NCBI RefSeq assembly: GCF_014489595.1
Contig: NZ_CP060790.1
Span: 744,001 to 808,000 of the forward strand
Length of the DNA stretch: 64,000 nt
From: Paenacidovorax monticola
Lineage (GTDB): Bacteria; Pseudomonadota; Gammaproteobacteria; Burkholderiales; Burkholderiaceae_C
Reading direction: 5' to 3'
Each line of letters starts with the position of its first letter. Position 1 is the first letter of the stretch. The notes under the pieces are model-generated. The model did not search any database. It was not told the DNA's origin and saw only the letters and a list, made by a program, of their open reading frames with translations. This document shows, one piece after another, positions 53,208-62,867 of this stretch. The position numbers and the translations under genes are program-made.

Positions 53208-54161
53208 TGGCGGCGGTACTCAACCCCGCCGGCACGGTGGACCGCGTGCGCGGCTACCTCATGGACCTGCAGGCGCGCATCACCGGCGCGCTTGAAGGCG
53301 TGGAGGGCCGGGCGGCGCGCGCTTTGCCATCGATGCATGGCGCAAGGGCCCCGAGGAGGCCCTGCAGGGCGACGGCATCACCAAGATCCTCGAAGGTGGG
53401 CGCGTGTTCGAGCGCGCGGGCTGCGGCTTCTCGCACGTGCGCGGTGCGCAGCTGCCGCCTTCGGCCACGCAGCACCGGCCCGAGTTGGCCGGCGCGCCGT
53501 TCGAGGCCATGGGCGTGTCGCTGGTGTTCCACCCGCTCAACCCCTACGTGCCCACGGTGCACATGAACGTGCGCATGATTGCGGCCGGCCCAGGTGCTGC
53601 AGGGCAGCCTGGCCAGGCGCCCGTGTGCTGGTTCGGCGGCGGCATGGACCTCACGCCGTTCTATGGCTTCGAGGAAGACGCCGTGCACTTCCACCGCGCC
53701 TGCCACGATGCGCTCAACCCGTTCGGCGAGGGCTGTACCTGCGCTTCAAGCGCTGGTGCGACGAGTATTTCTACCTCAAGCACCGCAACGAGCAGCGCGG
53801 CGTGGGCGGCATCTTCTTCGACGACTTCTCGGAGCTGGGCTTCGAGCGCAGCCTCGCGATGACCCAGGCCGTGGGCGACGCCTTCCTGGGCGCCTACCTG
53901 CCCATCGTGGAGCGCCGCGCGGGCATGCGCTACGGCGAACGCGAGCGCGGCTTCCAGCTGTACCGGCGCGGGCGCTATGTGGAGTTCAACCTCGTGTGGG
54001 ACCGGGGCACGCACTTCGGCCTGCAGTCGGGCGGGCGCACCGAGTCCATCCTGCTGTCCATGCCGCCGCTGGCGGGCTGGGCCTACCAGCGCGAGGAGGC
54101 TCCGGGATCGCCCGAAGCGGCACTCCTGCAGCGCTTTCTCGTGCGCCGCAACTGGCTCTGA
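53207..54161 (+). CDS. hemF: Aerobic coproporphyrinogen III oxidase (two frameshifts)
   Basis: About 318 residues. Two bases are missing, in the runs at 53305-53307 and 53730-53732. Repair gives [20 protein letters not shown] and [20 protein letters not shown]. HemF signatures: [57 protein letters not shown] and [20 protein letters not shown]. It converts coproporphyrinogen III to protoporphyrinogen IX with oxygen in heme synthesis, cytoplasmic. Confidence 0.94.
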
Positions 54162-54182
54162 ACCTGCCTCGGAGCACAGTCA

Positions 54183-54217
54183 CTATAATTTCCATAGCTG
54201 CTGGCGCAAAGCCAGCA
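54183..54217. repeat. Intergenic palindromic repeat
   Basis: CTAT (54183-54186) with ATAG (54194-54197) and TGCTGGC (54199-54205) with GCCAGCA (54211-54217) form two adjacent hairpins. Same element family as at 16175, in the short gap between hemF and rsfS. Confidence 0.6.
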
Positions 54218-54343
54218 AGCGCACAAGGCCAAAAATCCTGAAGAACCCCGGTGGCGCTCCCGCGCAACGCGCGGGGTGCGGCCCCCTTGGGGCATGGCCG
54301 GATGCGCGCTATATTGACCTCACCACTACCACTCCATCGTCTG

Positions 54344-55066
54344 ATGACCACCTCCACCAAATCGGAATCCGCAGCCAAGAAGGACGTCACCAAGCTCCAG
54401 CGCGCCATCGTCGATGGCCTGGAGGACGTCAAGGCGCAAGACATCCAGGTCTTCAACACCGAGCATCTCTCGCCGCTGTTCGAGCGGGTGATTGTGGCCA
54501 CCGGCAGCTCCAACCGCCAGACCAAGGCCCTGGCCGCCAGCGTGCGCGATGCCGTGCGCGATGCGGGCTTTGCCAAGCCGCGCTCCGAAGGCGAGGAGAA
54601 CGGTGAATGGATCATCGTGGACTGCGGCCAGGCCGTGGCTCACATCATGCAACCCGCGATCCGCCAGTACTACCGCCTGGAGGAGATCTGGGGCGATACA
54701 CCCGTGCGCATGAAGCTGGGCGCCGCCAAGCCGCGCAAGATCACGGCGTCGGAAGACGACGAGGCGCCCGTGGCCAAGAAGGCGCCGGCCCGCAAGGCCG
54801 CTGCCAAGTCTGCGGCCGCCAAGCCCGCAGCCAAGAAGGCCTCCGCCAAGAGCGCTGCCAAGCCTGCACCGAAGGCTGCAGGCAAGACCGCCGCCAAGCC
54901 CGCGGCGAAGAAGCCTGCCGCCAAGACCCCCGTGAAGACCGTGGTGGTGAAGCCCGCCGCGAAGAAGCCGGCAGCCAAGTCCGCACCCAAGACCGCTTCG
55001 AAGGCAGCGCCCAAGCCTGCGGCGAAGAAGCCGGCCGCCAAGAAGGCGCCAGCCCGCAAGGCCTGA
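54344..55066 (+). CDS. rsfS: Ribosomal silencing factor RsfS with histone-H1-like C-terminal tail
   Basis: 240 residues from the ATG at 54344 (MTTSTKSESAAKKDVTKLQR). Residues ~15-125 are a normal RsfS/Iojap domain (DGLEDVKAQDIQVFNTEHLS, RVIVATGSSNRQTKALAASV, EWIIVDCGQAVAHIMQPAIR, YYRLEEIWGD), which binds ribosomal protein L14 and keeps subunits apart in starvation. From ~145 to the end stretches a Lys/Ala/Pro repeat (AAKKPAAK-like units), as in histone H1-like or AlgP proteins. The usual family length is about 105-120 residues, so the tail doubles it. Confidence 0.92.
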   Translation: MTTSTKSESAAKKDVTKLQRAIVDGLEDVKAQDIQVFNTEHLSPLFERVIVATGSSNRQTKALAASVRDAVRDAGFAKPRSEGEENGEWIIVDCGQAVAHIMQPAIRQYYRLEEIWGDTPVRMKLGAAKPRKITASEDDEAPVAKKAPARKAAAKSAAAKPAAKKASAKSAAKPAPKAAGKTAAKPAAKKPAAKTPVKTVVVKPAAKKPAAKSAPKTASKAAPKPAAKKPAAKKAPARKA

Positions 55067-55088
55067 TGCCGCTGCGGGCCGCTGAGCG

Positions 55089-55556
55089 ATGAAGCTGCTG
55101 ATCGTGGCCGTGGGCCAGCGTGTGCCCGACTGGGCACAGACGGCCTATGACGACTACGCCAAGCGCTTTCCGCCCGAACTCAAGGTCGAGCTCAAGGCCG
55201 TCAAGACCGAGCCGCGCGGCTCCAAGACGCTGGAGACTCTCTATGCGGCCGAGCGCGAGCGCATCGAGGCGGCCATCCCGCGCGGCACGCGCGTGGTGGC
55301 GCTGGACGAGCGCGGAACCTCCCTCACCACCAAGGCCCTGGCCGAGCGGCTCAAGGGCTGGCAGCTTGGCGGCGACGACGTGGCCCTGGTCATCGGCGGC
55401 CCAGACGGGCTGGACCCGGGCTTCCGCCAGGCCGCGCACGAGCGCATCCGCCTCTCGGACCTGACCCTGCCGCACGCGATGGTGCGCGTGCTGCTCATCG
55501 AGCAGCTCTACCGCGCCTGGTCCGTCAACGCCGGCCATCCCTATCACCGCGAGTGA
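55089..55556 (+). CDS. rlmH: 23S rRNA pseudouridine-1915 N3-methyltransferase
   Basis: 155 residues, the full SPOUT-fold length. [20 protein letters not shown] starts it. [33 protein letters not shown] and [20 protein letters not shown] form the trefoil knot that binds AdoMet, with the conserved YHRE end. It methylates pseudouridine 1915 in helix 69 of 23S rRNA. It stands behind rsfS, the normal neighbour. Confidence 0.96.
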   Translation: MKLLIVAVGQRVPDWAQTAYDDYAKRFPPELKVELKAVKTEPRGSKTLETLYAAERERIEAAIPRGTRVVALDERGTSLTTKALAERLKGWQLGGDDVALVIGGPDGLDPGFRQAAHERIRLSDLTLPHAMVRVLLIEQLYRAWSVNAGHPYHRE

Positions 55557-55580
55557 CTCCTGTTTTGATAGCTGCTTGCG

Positions 55581-55599
55581 CTGGCCCGATAGGCGCCAG
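55581..55599. repeat. Degenerate intergenic hairpin
   Basis: CTGGC (55581-55585) and GCCAG (55595-55599), preceded by TTTTGATAGCTGCTTGCG, form a weak copy of the dispersed hairpin between rlmH and maf. Confidence 0.4.
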
Positions 55600-55610
55600 A
55601 GGCTGATTCG

Positions 55611-56237
55611 ATGCAAACAATCCCCGACTTCATCTACCTCGCCTCGCAAAGCCCGCGCCGCCGCCAACTGCTCGACCAACTCGGCGTGCGCCATGAACTG
55701 CTACTGCCCAATGCCGACGGTGACGAGGCCGAGGACGCCGAGGCCATCGAGGCAGTGCTGAGCGGCGAGGCGCCCACCGACTACGTGGAGCGCGTGACGG
55801 GCCTCAAGCTTGACGCTGCCGTGGCGCGCCATGCGCGGCGTGGCCTGCCGCTGGCGCCCATCCTGTGCTCCGACACCACGGTGGCACTGGGCCGTACCAT
55901 CTACGGCAAGCCCGAAGACGCCGAGGACGCCGCGCGCATGCTGGCCGAGCTGTCGGGACATGAGCACCGCGTGCTCACGGCCGTGGCGCTGCAGGTGGGG
56001 GCCAAGCGCCTCACGGCGCTGTCGGTCTCGCGCGTGCGCTTCGCGGAGCTGACGCCCGCGCAGATCGGCGCCTACGTGGCCAGCGGCGAACCCATGGGCA
56101 AGGCGGGTGCCTACGGCATCCAGGGGCCTGTGGCGCAGTACGTGGAGAACCTGAACGGCAGCTACACCGGCATCATGGGCCTGCCGCTCTACGAGACGGC
56201 CCAGCTGCTGCGCGCGGCGGGCGTGCTGCGCGACTGA
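55611..56237 (+). CDS. maf: Maf-family nucleotide pyrophosphatase
   Basis: 208 residues from the ATG at 55611 (MQTIPDFIYLASQSPRRRQL). Family features: YLASQSPRRRQLLDQLGV, the catalytic acidic site in CSDTTVALGRTIYGKPED, and GEPMGKAGAYGIQGPVAQYV. Maf proteins hydrolyse non-canonical or modified NTPs (dTTP/UTP or m7GTP) to keep them out of nucleic acids. The exact branch is not decided here. Confidence 0.93.
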   Translation: MQTIPDFIYLASQSPRRRQLLDQLGVRHELLLPNADGDEAEDAEAIEAVLSGEAPTDYVERVTGLKLDAAVARHARRGLPLAPILCSDTTVALGRTIYGKPEDAEDAARMLAELSGHEHRVLTAVALQVGAKRLTALSVSRVRFAELTPAQIGAYVASGEPMGKAGAYGIQGPVAQYVENLNGSYTGIMGLPLYETAQLLRAAGVLRD

Positions 56238-56441
56238 ACCCGGCGGGCGCGGGGCCTCGGTGCAAAAGGGGCTCGCGGGCCCGGCGGCATCGGGGATGTG
56301 GATGTCGCGCCGGTCGGTGCGGATGAGGCCGGCCACCTCCCGCTCGGCATGTCCGGGGCGCAGTCCGTAGCAGGCTGAGCCGGGCGCGCTTGCCCACGAA
56401 GGGGGCGATTTCAGGCATCATGGGCGCCGCCTCAATCGCCA

Positions 56442-57935
<1,494 letters not shown>

Positions 57936-58053
57936 GGTTTCAGGGCTCCCCAAGTAGTCCCAAACGCCACGCGTAAGTGGTTGTCGTAGCAGGGAATTTC
58001 ATCAGGAGAGCATCGCCGCGTGTCTTGAAGTCCCATCCGTGTGCTGCAGGATT

Positions 58054-58074
58054 GGGTAGCTACCTGGGTAGCTA
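58054..58074 (+). promoter_or_regulatory. Short direct repeats before the integrase gene
   Basis: GGGTAGCTA occurs at 58054-58062 and again at 58066-58074, a 12-base period, directly before the integrase ribosome site (AAGGAG) and ATG. It could be a binding site for the integrase or its regulator. No function is proven. Confidence 0.4.
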
Positions 58075-58093
58075 GCTCAACAAGGAGAAACAC

Positions 58094-59335
58094 ATGGCGA
58101 TCAAGAACGGTTTGCTCTCAGACCTGCAACTGAGGCATTGGACGAAGGAGGCGCAGCCTCTGGCAAAGAGCAATGGCGGCGGCCTGACTTTTACCGTCTC
58201 GGCCAATGGATACGCGACTTGGATCCTTCGATACCGCCACGGAGGGCGCCGCTACGAACTCACGCTGGGGCGCTATCCCGACATCGGTCTGTCGGAGGCG
58301 CGGGCGACGGCCGCGATCAAGCGTGCCGACGTGCTCAAAGGGGTCAACCCTGTGGCGGAAAAGGTCAAGGCAAAGGCCGCGGCCGTCAAGGACATGACCG
58401 TCCGCACCTTGATCCAAGACTACAAGCAGAAGAAGCTCGTGACGCTCGCCAAGAGCACGCAGGTCTGCTACACGCGGCATCTCAAGCGGGTCGAGCACAG
58501 GCTGGGTTCGCTTGGGGTGCGCGCGGTCGAGCCGGGGGACGTCGTTTCCTTGATCGAGGACGCCGCGCTGACGTGGGGGGAGTCAAACCTCCTGCTCGTC
58601 ACGACCAAATGCCTGTTTACGCATGCTTGTGGCAAGCGGCTGATCAACGTGAACCCCTGCGTTGGGATCATGCTTTCGGCCCTGTTGGGGCCGAGGCCGC
58701 CGATCCGCAAGCGCTTGATGCTTACCCGTGAGGAACTGCATCTGCTGTTGAACGCTGAGATGCGCCGTCCCAATGCGCTGGCCATTCGGGTCTTGTTGGG
58801 CACCGGCGTGCGAGGGGCCGAACTGTACATGGCCAAGTGGCAGGACGTGCACCTTGACGACGCCCGTTGGCACATTCCGGCGAGCAAGACCGGTGCCGCC
58901 ATGGACATCCCACTGGCGCCGATCGTCGTGCGGTGGTTCAAAGAACTGCGTGCCTATGCTCATCGATCTGCCTATGTCTTGCCCGCGAGGATACGCAGCC
59001 GTGCTCAGCGAAACGGGGGAGACATGCACGTCGGCGAGGACACCATCCGGGAATCGATCGACTACTGGATCAACCAGTACCACCCGCCAACTCGCCGCTT
59101 CACGCCCCACGACTTGCGCAGCACGATGAAGTCCCACATGCGCGCGCTGGGTGTACCAAGGGATATTTCCGAGATGTGCTTGAACCACAAGCTGGCGGGC
59201 GTCGAAGGCATCTACGATCAGCACAACTACTTTGCGGAACGTCGGCAGGCATTGCTGACCTGGGCGACCTTCCTGGAGGCGTGTGAAGCTGGAGCCAAGA
59301 GCGCCCCGAGCGAGGAGCCTGAGGTGGTCTCGTAG
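58094..59335 (+). CDS. Tyrosine-type integrase of a genomic island (P4-like, DUF4102 start)
   Basis: 413 residues. The N-terminal arm-binding domain has NGGGLTFTVSANGYATWILR and YELTLGRYPDIGLSEARATA (DUF4102), followed by a SAM-like core-binding part (about 100-190) and the catalytic domain with Arg240 (GTGVRGAEL), Lys265 (PASKTG), His339 and Arg342 (TPHDLRSTMKS), His365 and Tyr374 (NHKLAGVEGIYDQHNY). All catalytic residues are present, so it should be active. It is the first gene behind rng and reads into the island. Codon use is less G+C-rich than the core genes. Confidence 0.93.
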   Translation: MAIKNGLLSDLQLRHWTKEAQPLAKSNGGGLTFTVSANGYATWILRYRHGGRRYELTLGRYPDIGLSEARATAAIKRADVLKGVNPVAEKVKAKAAAVKDMTVRTLIQDYKQKKLVTLAKSTQVCYTRHLKRVEHRLGSLGVRAVEPGDVVSLIEDAALTWGESNLLLVTTKCLFTHACGKRLINVNPCVGIMLSALLGPRPPIRKRLMLTREELHLLLNAEMRRPNALAIRVLLGTGVRGAELYMAKWQDVHLDDARWHIPASKTGAAMDIPLAPIVVRWFKELRAYAHRSAYVLPARIRSRAQRNGGDMHVGEDTIRESIDYWINQYHPPTRRFTPHDLRSTMKSHMRALGVPRDISEMCLNHKLAGVEGIYDQHNYFAERRQALLTWATFLEACEAGAKSAPSEEPEVVS

Positions 59336-59385
59336 GCGAGGGGCGTCACGGCTGCCAGTGGTGATCGCGCTGAGAAAATCTCCGG

Positions 59386-59835
59386 ATGTCTCAACTCCCT
59401 TCTCTCAATTCCATCGATGCCACTGACAATTCCATCGATGCCACTGACATCGTGGCCCCTGACGGATCTTTGACCGGCTTCTTGCGCATGCCGCAAGTCC
59501 TGGCCTTGGTGCCGGTCTCCAGATCGACGCTGTGGCGCCATGTCGCGTCCGGGGCCTTCCCCGCGCCGGTCAAACTGTTTTTTGGCGTGACCGCTTGGCG
59601 GGTCGATGATGTTCGCCACTGGATCGAGGCCCAGGGTGGTGCGAGCTCGGCGTCGCAGAGCGGCGGGTCGTACAAGCGTGTGCGTGCGACGCCGCGCACA
59701 CAGGCTGCCAGTGATACGGGAAATGCTGATGAGCACCGACGCAATCACGCGCGTAGACCTGCACGTGCGCGTGTGGCCCACTCTGCGCAGCCGCCTGGCG
59801 TCTCTGCCCGACCTGTCCGGCAACGGCCTTCGTAA
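59386..59835 (+). CDS. AlpA-family DNA-binding protein / possible excisionase
   Basis: 149 residues from the ATG at 59386. The central part is a typical AlpA/MerR-like helix-turn-helix: FLRMPQVLALVPVSRSTLWR followed by VASGAFPAPVKLFFGVTAWR and the VDDVRHWIEAQ recognition wing. Such proteins regulate the integrase or act as excisionase on P4-like islands, and the gene sits right behind the integrase. The N-terminus contains a duplicated SIDATD (a 21-base tandem repeat). The last ~60 residues are Arg-rich and look less like a folded protein. Confidence 0.82.
   Translation: MSQLPSLNSIDATDNSIDATDIVAPDGSLTGFLRMPQVLALVPVSRSTLWRHVASGAFPAPVKLFFGVTAWRVDDVRHWIEAQGGASSASQSGGSYKRVRATPRTQAASDTGNADEHRRNHARRPARARVAHSAQPPGVSARPVRQRPS
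59407..59448 (+). repeat. 21-base tandem duplication in the alpA-like gene
   Basis: AATTCCATCGATGCCACTGA plus C is present twice without spacing (59407-59427 and 59428-59448), encoding NSIDATD twice. The two copies look identical, which suggests a recent slip duplication. Confidence 0.85.
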
Positions 59836-59893
59836 ACTCCATCGGGGCCGCAATATCTCGGTCCCAGATTGCGACCACGAGGGGACTCATTGA
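59723..59893 (+). CDS. Possible small protein overlapping alpA
   Basis: 56 residues in another frame from the ATG at 59723 or 59729 (MLMSTDAITRVDLHVRVWPT), ending in NISVPDCDHEGTH. Its amino-acid mix is more natural than the Arg-rich tail that alpA has over the same bases. It overlaps alpA by about 110 bases and ends just before the first hip operator. Unrecognised. Confidence 0.35.
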   Translation: MLMSTDAITRVDLHVRVWPTLRSRLASLPDLSGNGLRKLHRGRNISVPDCDHEGTH

Positions 59894-59898
59894 CGTTG

Positions 59899-60011
59899 TT
59901 TCGGAATAGCGAAATAATGGACATTCATCCATGGATTCTCTAATAGTTCCGTGATTTCGGAATAATCTCGACAAATCCCTGATTGTCAACTATAGTTTCG
60001 CCATTACGGAA
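59899..60011 (+). promoter_or_regulatory. hipB promoter with three operator copies
   Basis: Three inverted repeats follow one rule, TTYCG-N6-CGRAA: 59899-59914 (TTTCG/CGAAA), 59947-59962 (TTCCG/CGGAA) and 59996-60011 (TTTCG/CGGAA), with centres 48-49 bases apart. A sigma70 promoter lies among them: TCGACA (59968-59973), 17 bases, TATAGT (59991-59996). The third operator covers the start point and the second lies just upstream of -35. This fits autorepression by the HipB-like protein. Confidence 0.7.
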
Positions 60012-60023
60012 TTATGGTTGAGC

Positions 60024-60317
60024 ATGGCACGGCGTCTTCCCTCTACACATCCCGCCAGCGATCCCCGGGTTGAAAGCCTCGAAGGGCTGGGTGCGGCCGT
60101 ACGCAACGCGCGGGCGCAGGCCCGCATGCGCATCGACGATGCAGCCGCGTTCTGCGGCGTCTCGGCCGATGTGCTGTCGCGCTTGGAAAACGGGAAGTCG
60201 ATCACCACCGATCGCCTGTTCAAGGTCCTGGACGGACTTGGGCTGGAGGTGTTGGTCGTTTCCAGGGAACAGGCCCTGAAGCTCAAGGACCTGGCGCAGC
60301 AGCAGGGGGCCGAATGA
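60024..60317 (+). CDS. HipB-like antitoxin/regulator
   Basis: 97 residues from the ATG at 60024 (MARRLPSTHPASDPRVESLE). A Cro/CI helix-turn-helix fills the middle (VRNARAQARMRIDDAAAFCG then VSADVLSRLENGKSITTDRL), and the segment FKVLDGLGLEVLVVSREQ is typical of HipB. It binds the operators upstream and the HipA kinase. The stop overlaps the hipA start (ATGA), so the pair is co-translated. Confidence 0.88.
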   Translation: MARRLPSTHPASDPRVESLEGLGAAVRNARAQARMRIDDAAAFCGVSADVLSRLENGKSITTDRLFKVLDGLGLEVLVVSREQALKLKDLAQQQGAE

Positions 60318-61675
60318 GCAGTGCGTTCCCTGCCCAGGGCCTGGATCTCGCGCTGGACGTGTTCTTCGGCACGGACCCGGTCGGGCGGCTCGCGTTCGAT
60401 CCAGCGCAGGATCAATTCAGCTTCGCGTACAGCGCAGCTTGGCGCCAGCGTGCACACCGATTCCAGCTGTCGCCACATATTCCTCTCGACGGCGAAGTGC
60501 CTGCGGTGGCTGTGCGGCGCTTCATCGACAACCTGTTGCCCGAAGGGCGGGCGCTGGACGTGGTTTCCAGTTTCACCCACGTTCAGAAAAGCAACCTCTT
60601 CGGCCTGATCCGGGTGCTGGGCCGCGAGACGGCGGGCGCCCTGAGTTTGTTGCCCGCAGGGCAGCAGCCCCAGGCGCAAGAGGCGCAGCGGCGGCCCGTG
60701 GCGCTTGCCGAGTTGCAGCAGCGCATCGATGACCGCAACAGGATTCCGTTCGCGATATGGGACGACAAGGTGCGCATGTCGGTGGCGGGATACCAGGACA
60801 AGCTGCTGGTGCTGCGCGAAGGCGATGCCCTGTTCCTGGCGGATGGCTCGCTCTCTTCGACGCACATTCTCAAGCCCGAGCCTTTGAGCGACAAGCTGCC
60901 CTGCATGGTGGCCAACGAGCATTTCTGCATGCGGCTGGTCAACCGGCTAGGACAGCGGCGCTTGAAGGAGAACTGGGCGGCCGAGGCGGAGATCCTGCGC
61001 GTGCCCGCGCCGGTCCTGTGCGTCGAGCGCTTCGACCGGGTGCGTGACGGCGGGGATGTGCGGAGAGTGCACGTCATCGACGGCTGCCAGGCGCTGAACC
61101 TTCCTGTGTCGCACAAGTACGAGCGCCCGCTGGGCAACGCAGAGGACGTTCGGCATATCCGCGACGGGGCCAGCTTCGAGGCCTTGACCACGCTGCGGCC
61201 GCATCTATCGAATGCAGCCATCGGCATCCGGCAAATGGCTCTGTGGGCAATCGCCACGCTGCTGCTGGGCAACAGCGATGCGCATGGCAAGAACATCTCC
61301 TTTTTCGGACGGGGCGATGCCTTGGCGGTAGCACCGTTCTACGACCTGGTGAGCGTGGCCGTGTACGACGCCCGCCACATCGATCAGGAACTGGCGATGG
61401 CGTTCGGCGATGAGTTCGCGTTGCCGGCCGTGAAGTCATTCGCACTGGCCGACTTCTGCGAGCGACTGGGATTCCCCCGGCGCACGTTTGCGCGGGAACT
61501 GAAACAGCTCTGCGAGTGGGCGCGTGAGGAGGCGAGGGCGCAGGCCCTGGACCCCGTGTACGTGGAGGCGGAGCGGCCCTTTGTTCGCACCCTGGCGGAC
61601 TACGTTGTGGCCAGGGCGGATTTTTTGTTGGGACAGGTGGCGGAGATTCCCAGGTTCAGCGGTGATCTCTTCTGA
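60314..61675 (+). CDS. HipA-family serine/threonine kinase toxin
   Basis: 453 residues, the full length of the HipA family. Visible are the N-terminal beta domain, FIDNLLPEGRALDV (71-84), the glycine-loop motif SVAGYQDK (156-163) whose Ser156 corresponds to the autophosphorylated Ser150 of E. coli HipA, HILKPE with Lys187, the catalytic loop GNSDAHGKNIS (319-329) and APFYDLVS (340-347) for metal binding. E. coli HipA phosphorylates glutamyl-tRNA synthetase and causes persistence. The target here is not known. All key residues are intact. Confidence 0.92.
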   Translation: MSSAFPAQGLDLALDVFFGTDPVGRLAFDPAQDQFSFAYSAAWRQRAHRFQLSPHIPLDGEVPAVAVRRFIDNLLPEGRALDVVSSFTHVQKSNLFGLIRVLGRETAGALSLLPAGQQPQAQEAQRRPVALAELQQRIDDRNRIPFAIWDDKVRMSVAGYQDKLLVLREGDALFLADGSLSSTHILKPEPLSDKLPCMVANEHFCMRLVNRLGQRRLKENWAAEAEILRVPAPVLCVERFDRVRDGGDVRRVHVIDGCQALNLPVSHKYERPLGNAEDVRHIRDGASFEALTTLRPHLSNAAIGIRQMALWAIATLLLGNSDAHGKNISFFGRGDALAVAPFYDLVSVAVYDARHIDQELAMAFGDEFALPAVKSFALADFCERLGFPRRTFARELKQLCEWAREEARAQALDPVYVEAERPFVRTLADYVVARADFLLGQVAEIPRFSGDLF

Positions 61676-62040
61676 AGGCTGAGCCGGAGTATTCCTTGTG
61701 GCCGTGCGATCAACTGCTGAGCTCTTTGTCTCGACCCAAGATGGCGTTTTTTGTACCAGTGATCAGTCTGACGCTATCCACCGATGCGCGGTGACCGCCC
61801 TTGCCACTTTCATGGCCGGCCTGAACCAGTTTCACAAGCTGCATGAGGCGGGCCGACACGATCTGATTCACTCGGCGCACCTGACGCCCGAAGGGGCAGG
61901 AAGGAGAAGGCGAAGAGACAGCGGCAACGCGCACTGAACGTGACTGGGCTTGCCAACTGGCTTCCAAGATTTCAGGACGCGCGCTTAAAAAAAGCGCTCA
62001 CATTCGGGTGGCCGCAGCCTTGGTGGGACTAACTGCCACG
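61676..62040. other. Island stretch without a clear gene
   Basis: Short frames exist on both strands (61698-61937 plus and 61710-61967 minus). The minus frame (...VRRVNQIVSARLMQLVKLVQ...) looks somewhat like protein and could be the remains of a mobile-element gene, but I cannot assign it and it has no ribosome site. The sequence is A/T-richer than the core genome. No repeat or terminator is clear. Confidence 0.4.
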
Positions 62041-62751
62041 CTAAACCCAGATCTTGACCAACTCGGCGATCTTGGTGGCGACCTCGGCCATCGTGTCTTC
62101 CTTTGTGTCCAAACCGGTCCGAGAGGCGAGCAAAGGGCTCACGTTCCTTAGTTCGTCGTAGGTCGTCTCGTGCACGATGGGCACGAGACGATTGCCGGCG
62201 AGCAAAGCCGAGAGTTCCTTATCGGCAACTCCCTGGTTAGGAAGCCCCTTGATGAAGCTTGGCGTGACCAGCACGAGCCCGATACGCGAATTCGCCAATC
62301 CCCGGTCAATGGTCCGCATCATCGGCACCCCAAGGCCAAGGTCCAGTTCGCTGAACCACGTCTTCACGCCAGCTGCCTTGAGCGCATCGTCGAGTTCCTT
62401 GGCCGCACCCTGCCGATCAAGCCATGCATGGCACAGGAAACAGTCGCGCAGATCTGGCTGCTGAACTGCCACTCTTTCAACGACCTCGCGGACTGGCGTG
62501 AGGGATTGGACTTGGGCCAGTGTGTACGAGACGGTGGATCCTGCCCGCGACCAACGTGGTCGAACACTGGCGCTCGATCGGTTTCCACTGTAGGTGCTGC
62601 TCGACGTGGACGACGAATACGTCGGATGAGAGGGGTTGCTATATCCGCTGCCATAGCTGTATCCCCGGCCGTAGCGGTACCGACATGCCGGACAGGCCGC
62701 CGCCGCCGCTGACGAGCTGTGCCCACGAACTGGTGCTGTGCACTGAGCCAT
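62041..62751 (-). CDS. TIR-domain protein with Cys motif and Ser/Tyr/Gly-rich linker
   Basis: 236 residues from the ATG at 62749-62751. The N-terminus CTAPVRGH...CPAC (Cys4, Cys20, Cys23) looks like a small metal-binding or recognition motif. A low-complexity linker follows (YGSGYSNPSHPTYSSSTSSS). Residues ~101-236 form a TIR domain: RDCFLCHAWLDRQGAAKELD, VKTWFSELDLGLGVPMMRTI, GLVLVTPSFIKG, and VADKELSALL with Glu179 at the position of the catalytic Glu of TIR NADases. Bacterial TIR proteins often cleave NAD+ in phage defence. It is divergent from the DUF3223 gene, 116 bases apart. Confidence 0.87.
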   Translation of the reverse strand: MAQCTAPVRGHSSSAAAAACPACRYRYGRGYSYGSGYSNPSHPTYSSSTSSSTYSGNRSSASVRPRWSRAGSTVSYTLAQVQSLTPVREVVERVAVQQPDLRDCFLCHAWLDRQGAAKELDDALKAAGVKTWFSELDLGLGVPMMRTIDRGLANSRIGLVLVTPSFIKGLPNQGVADKELSALLAGNRLVPIVHETTYDELRNVSPLLASRTGLDTKEDTMAEVATKIAELVKIWV

Positions 62752-62867
62752 TGGTTGGGTTCCCTGCTGTTGTGACAGCCCGAATCGTAAGCACAATAAT
62801 CTCTGCCGTCTTTAGGCAAGCATGTGAATAGGCGATACTGTAAACAATCAGCCTTCGCGGAGTAGCT

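Noticed and set aside
56238..56441. Possible minus-strand gene between maf and rng
   Set aside because: The frame reads some protein-like sequence but continues antisense through maf with no stop, and has no family features.
57936..58093. tRNA or tmRNA gene as integration target before the integrase
   Set aside because: No cloverleaf, T-loop or CCA end could be found in this gap. The island seems to abut rng instead.
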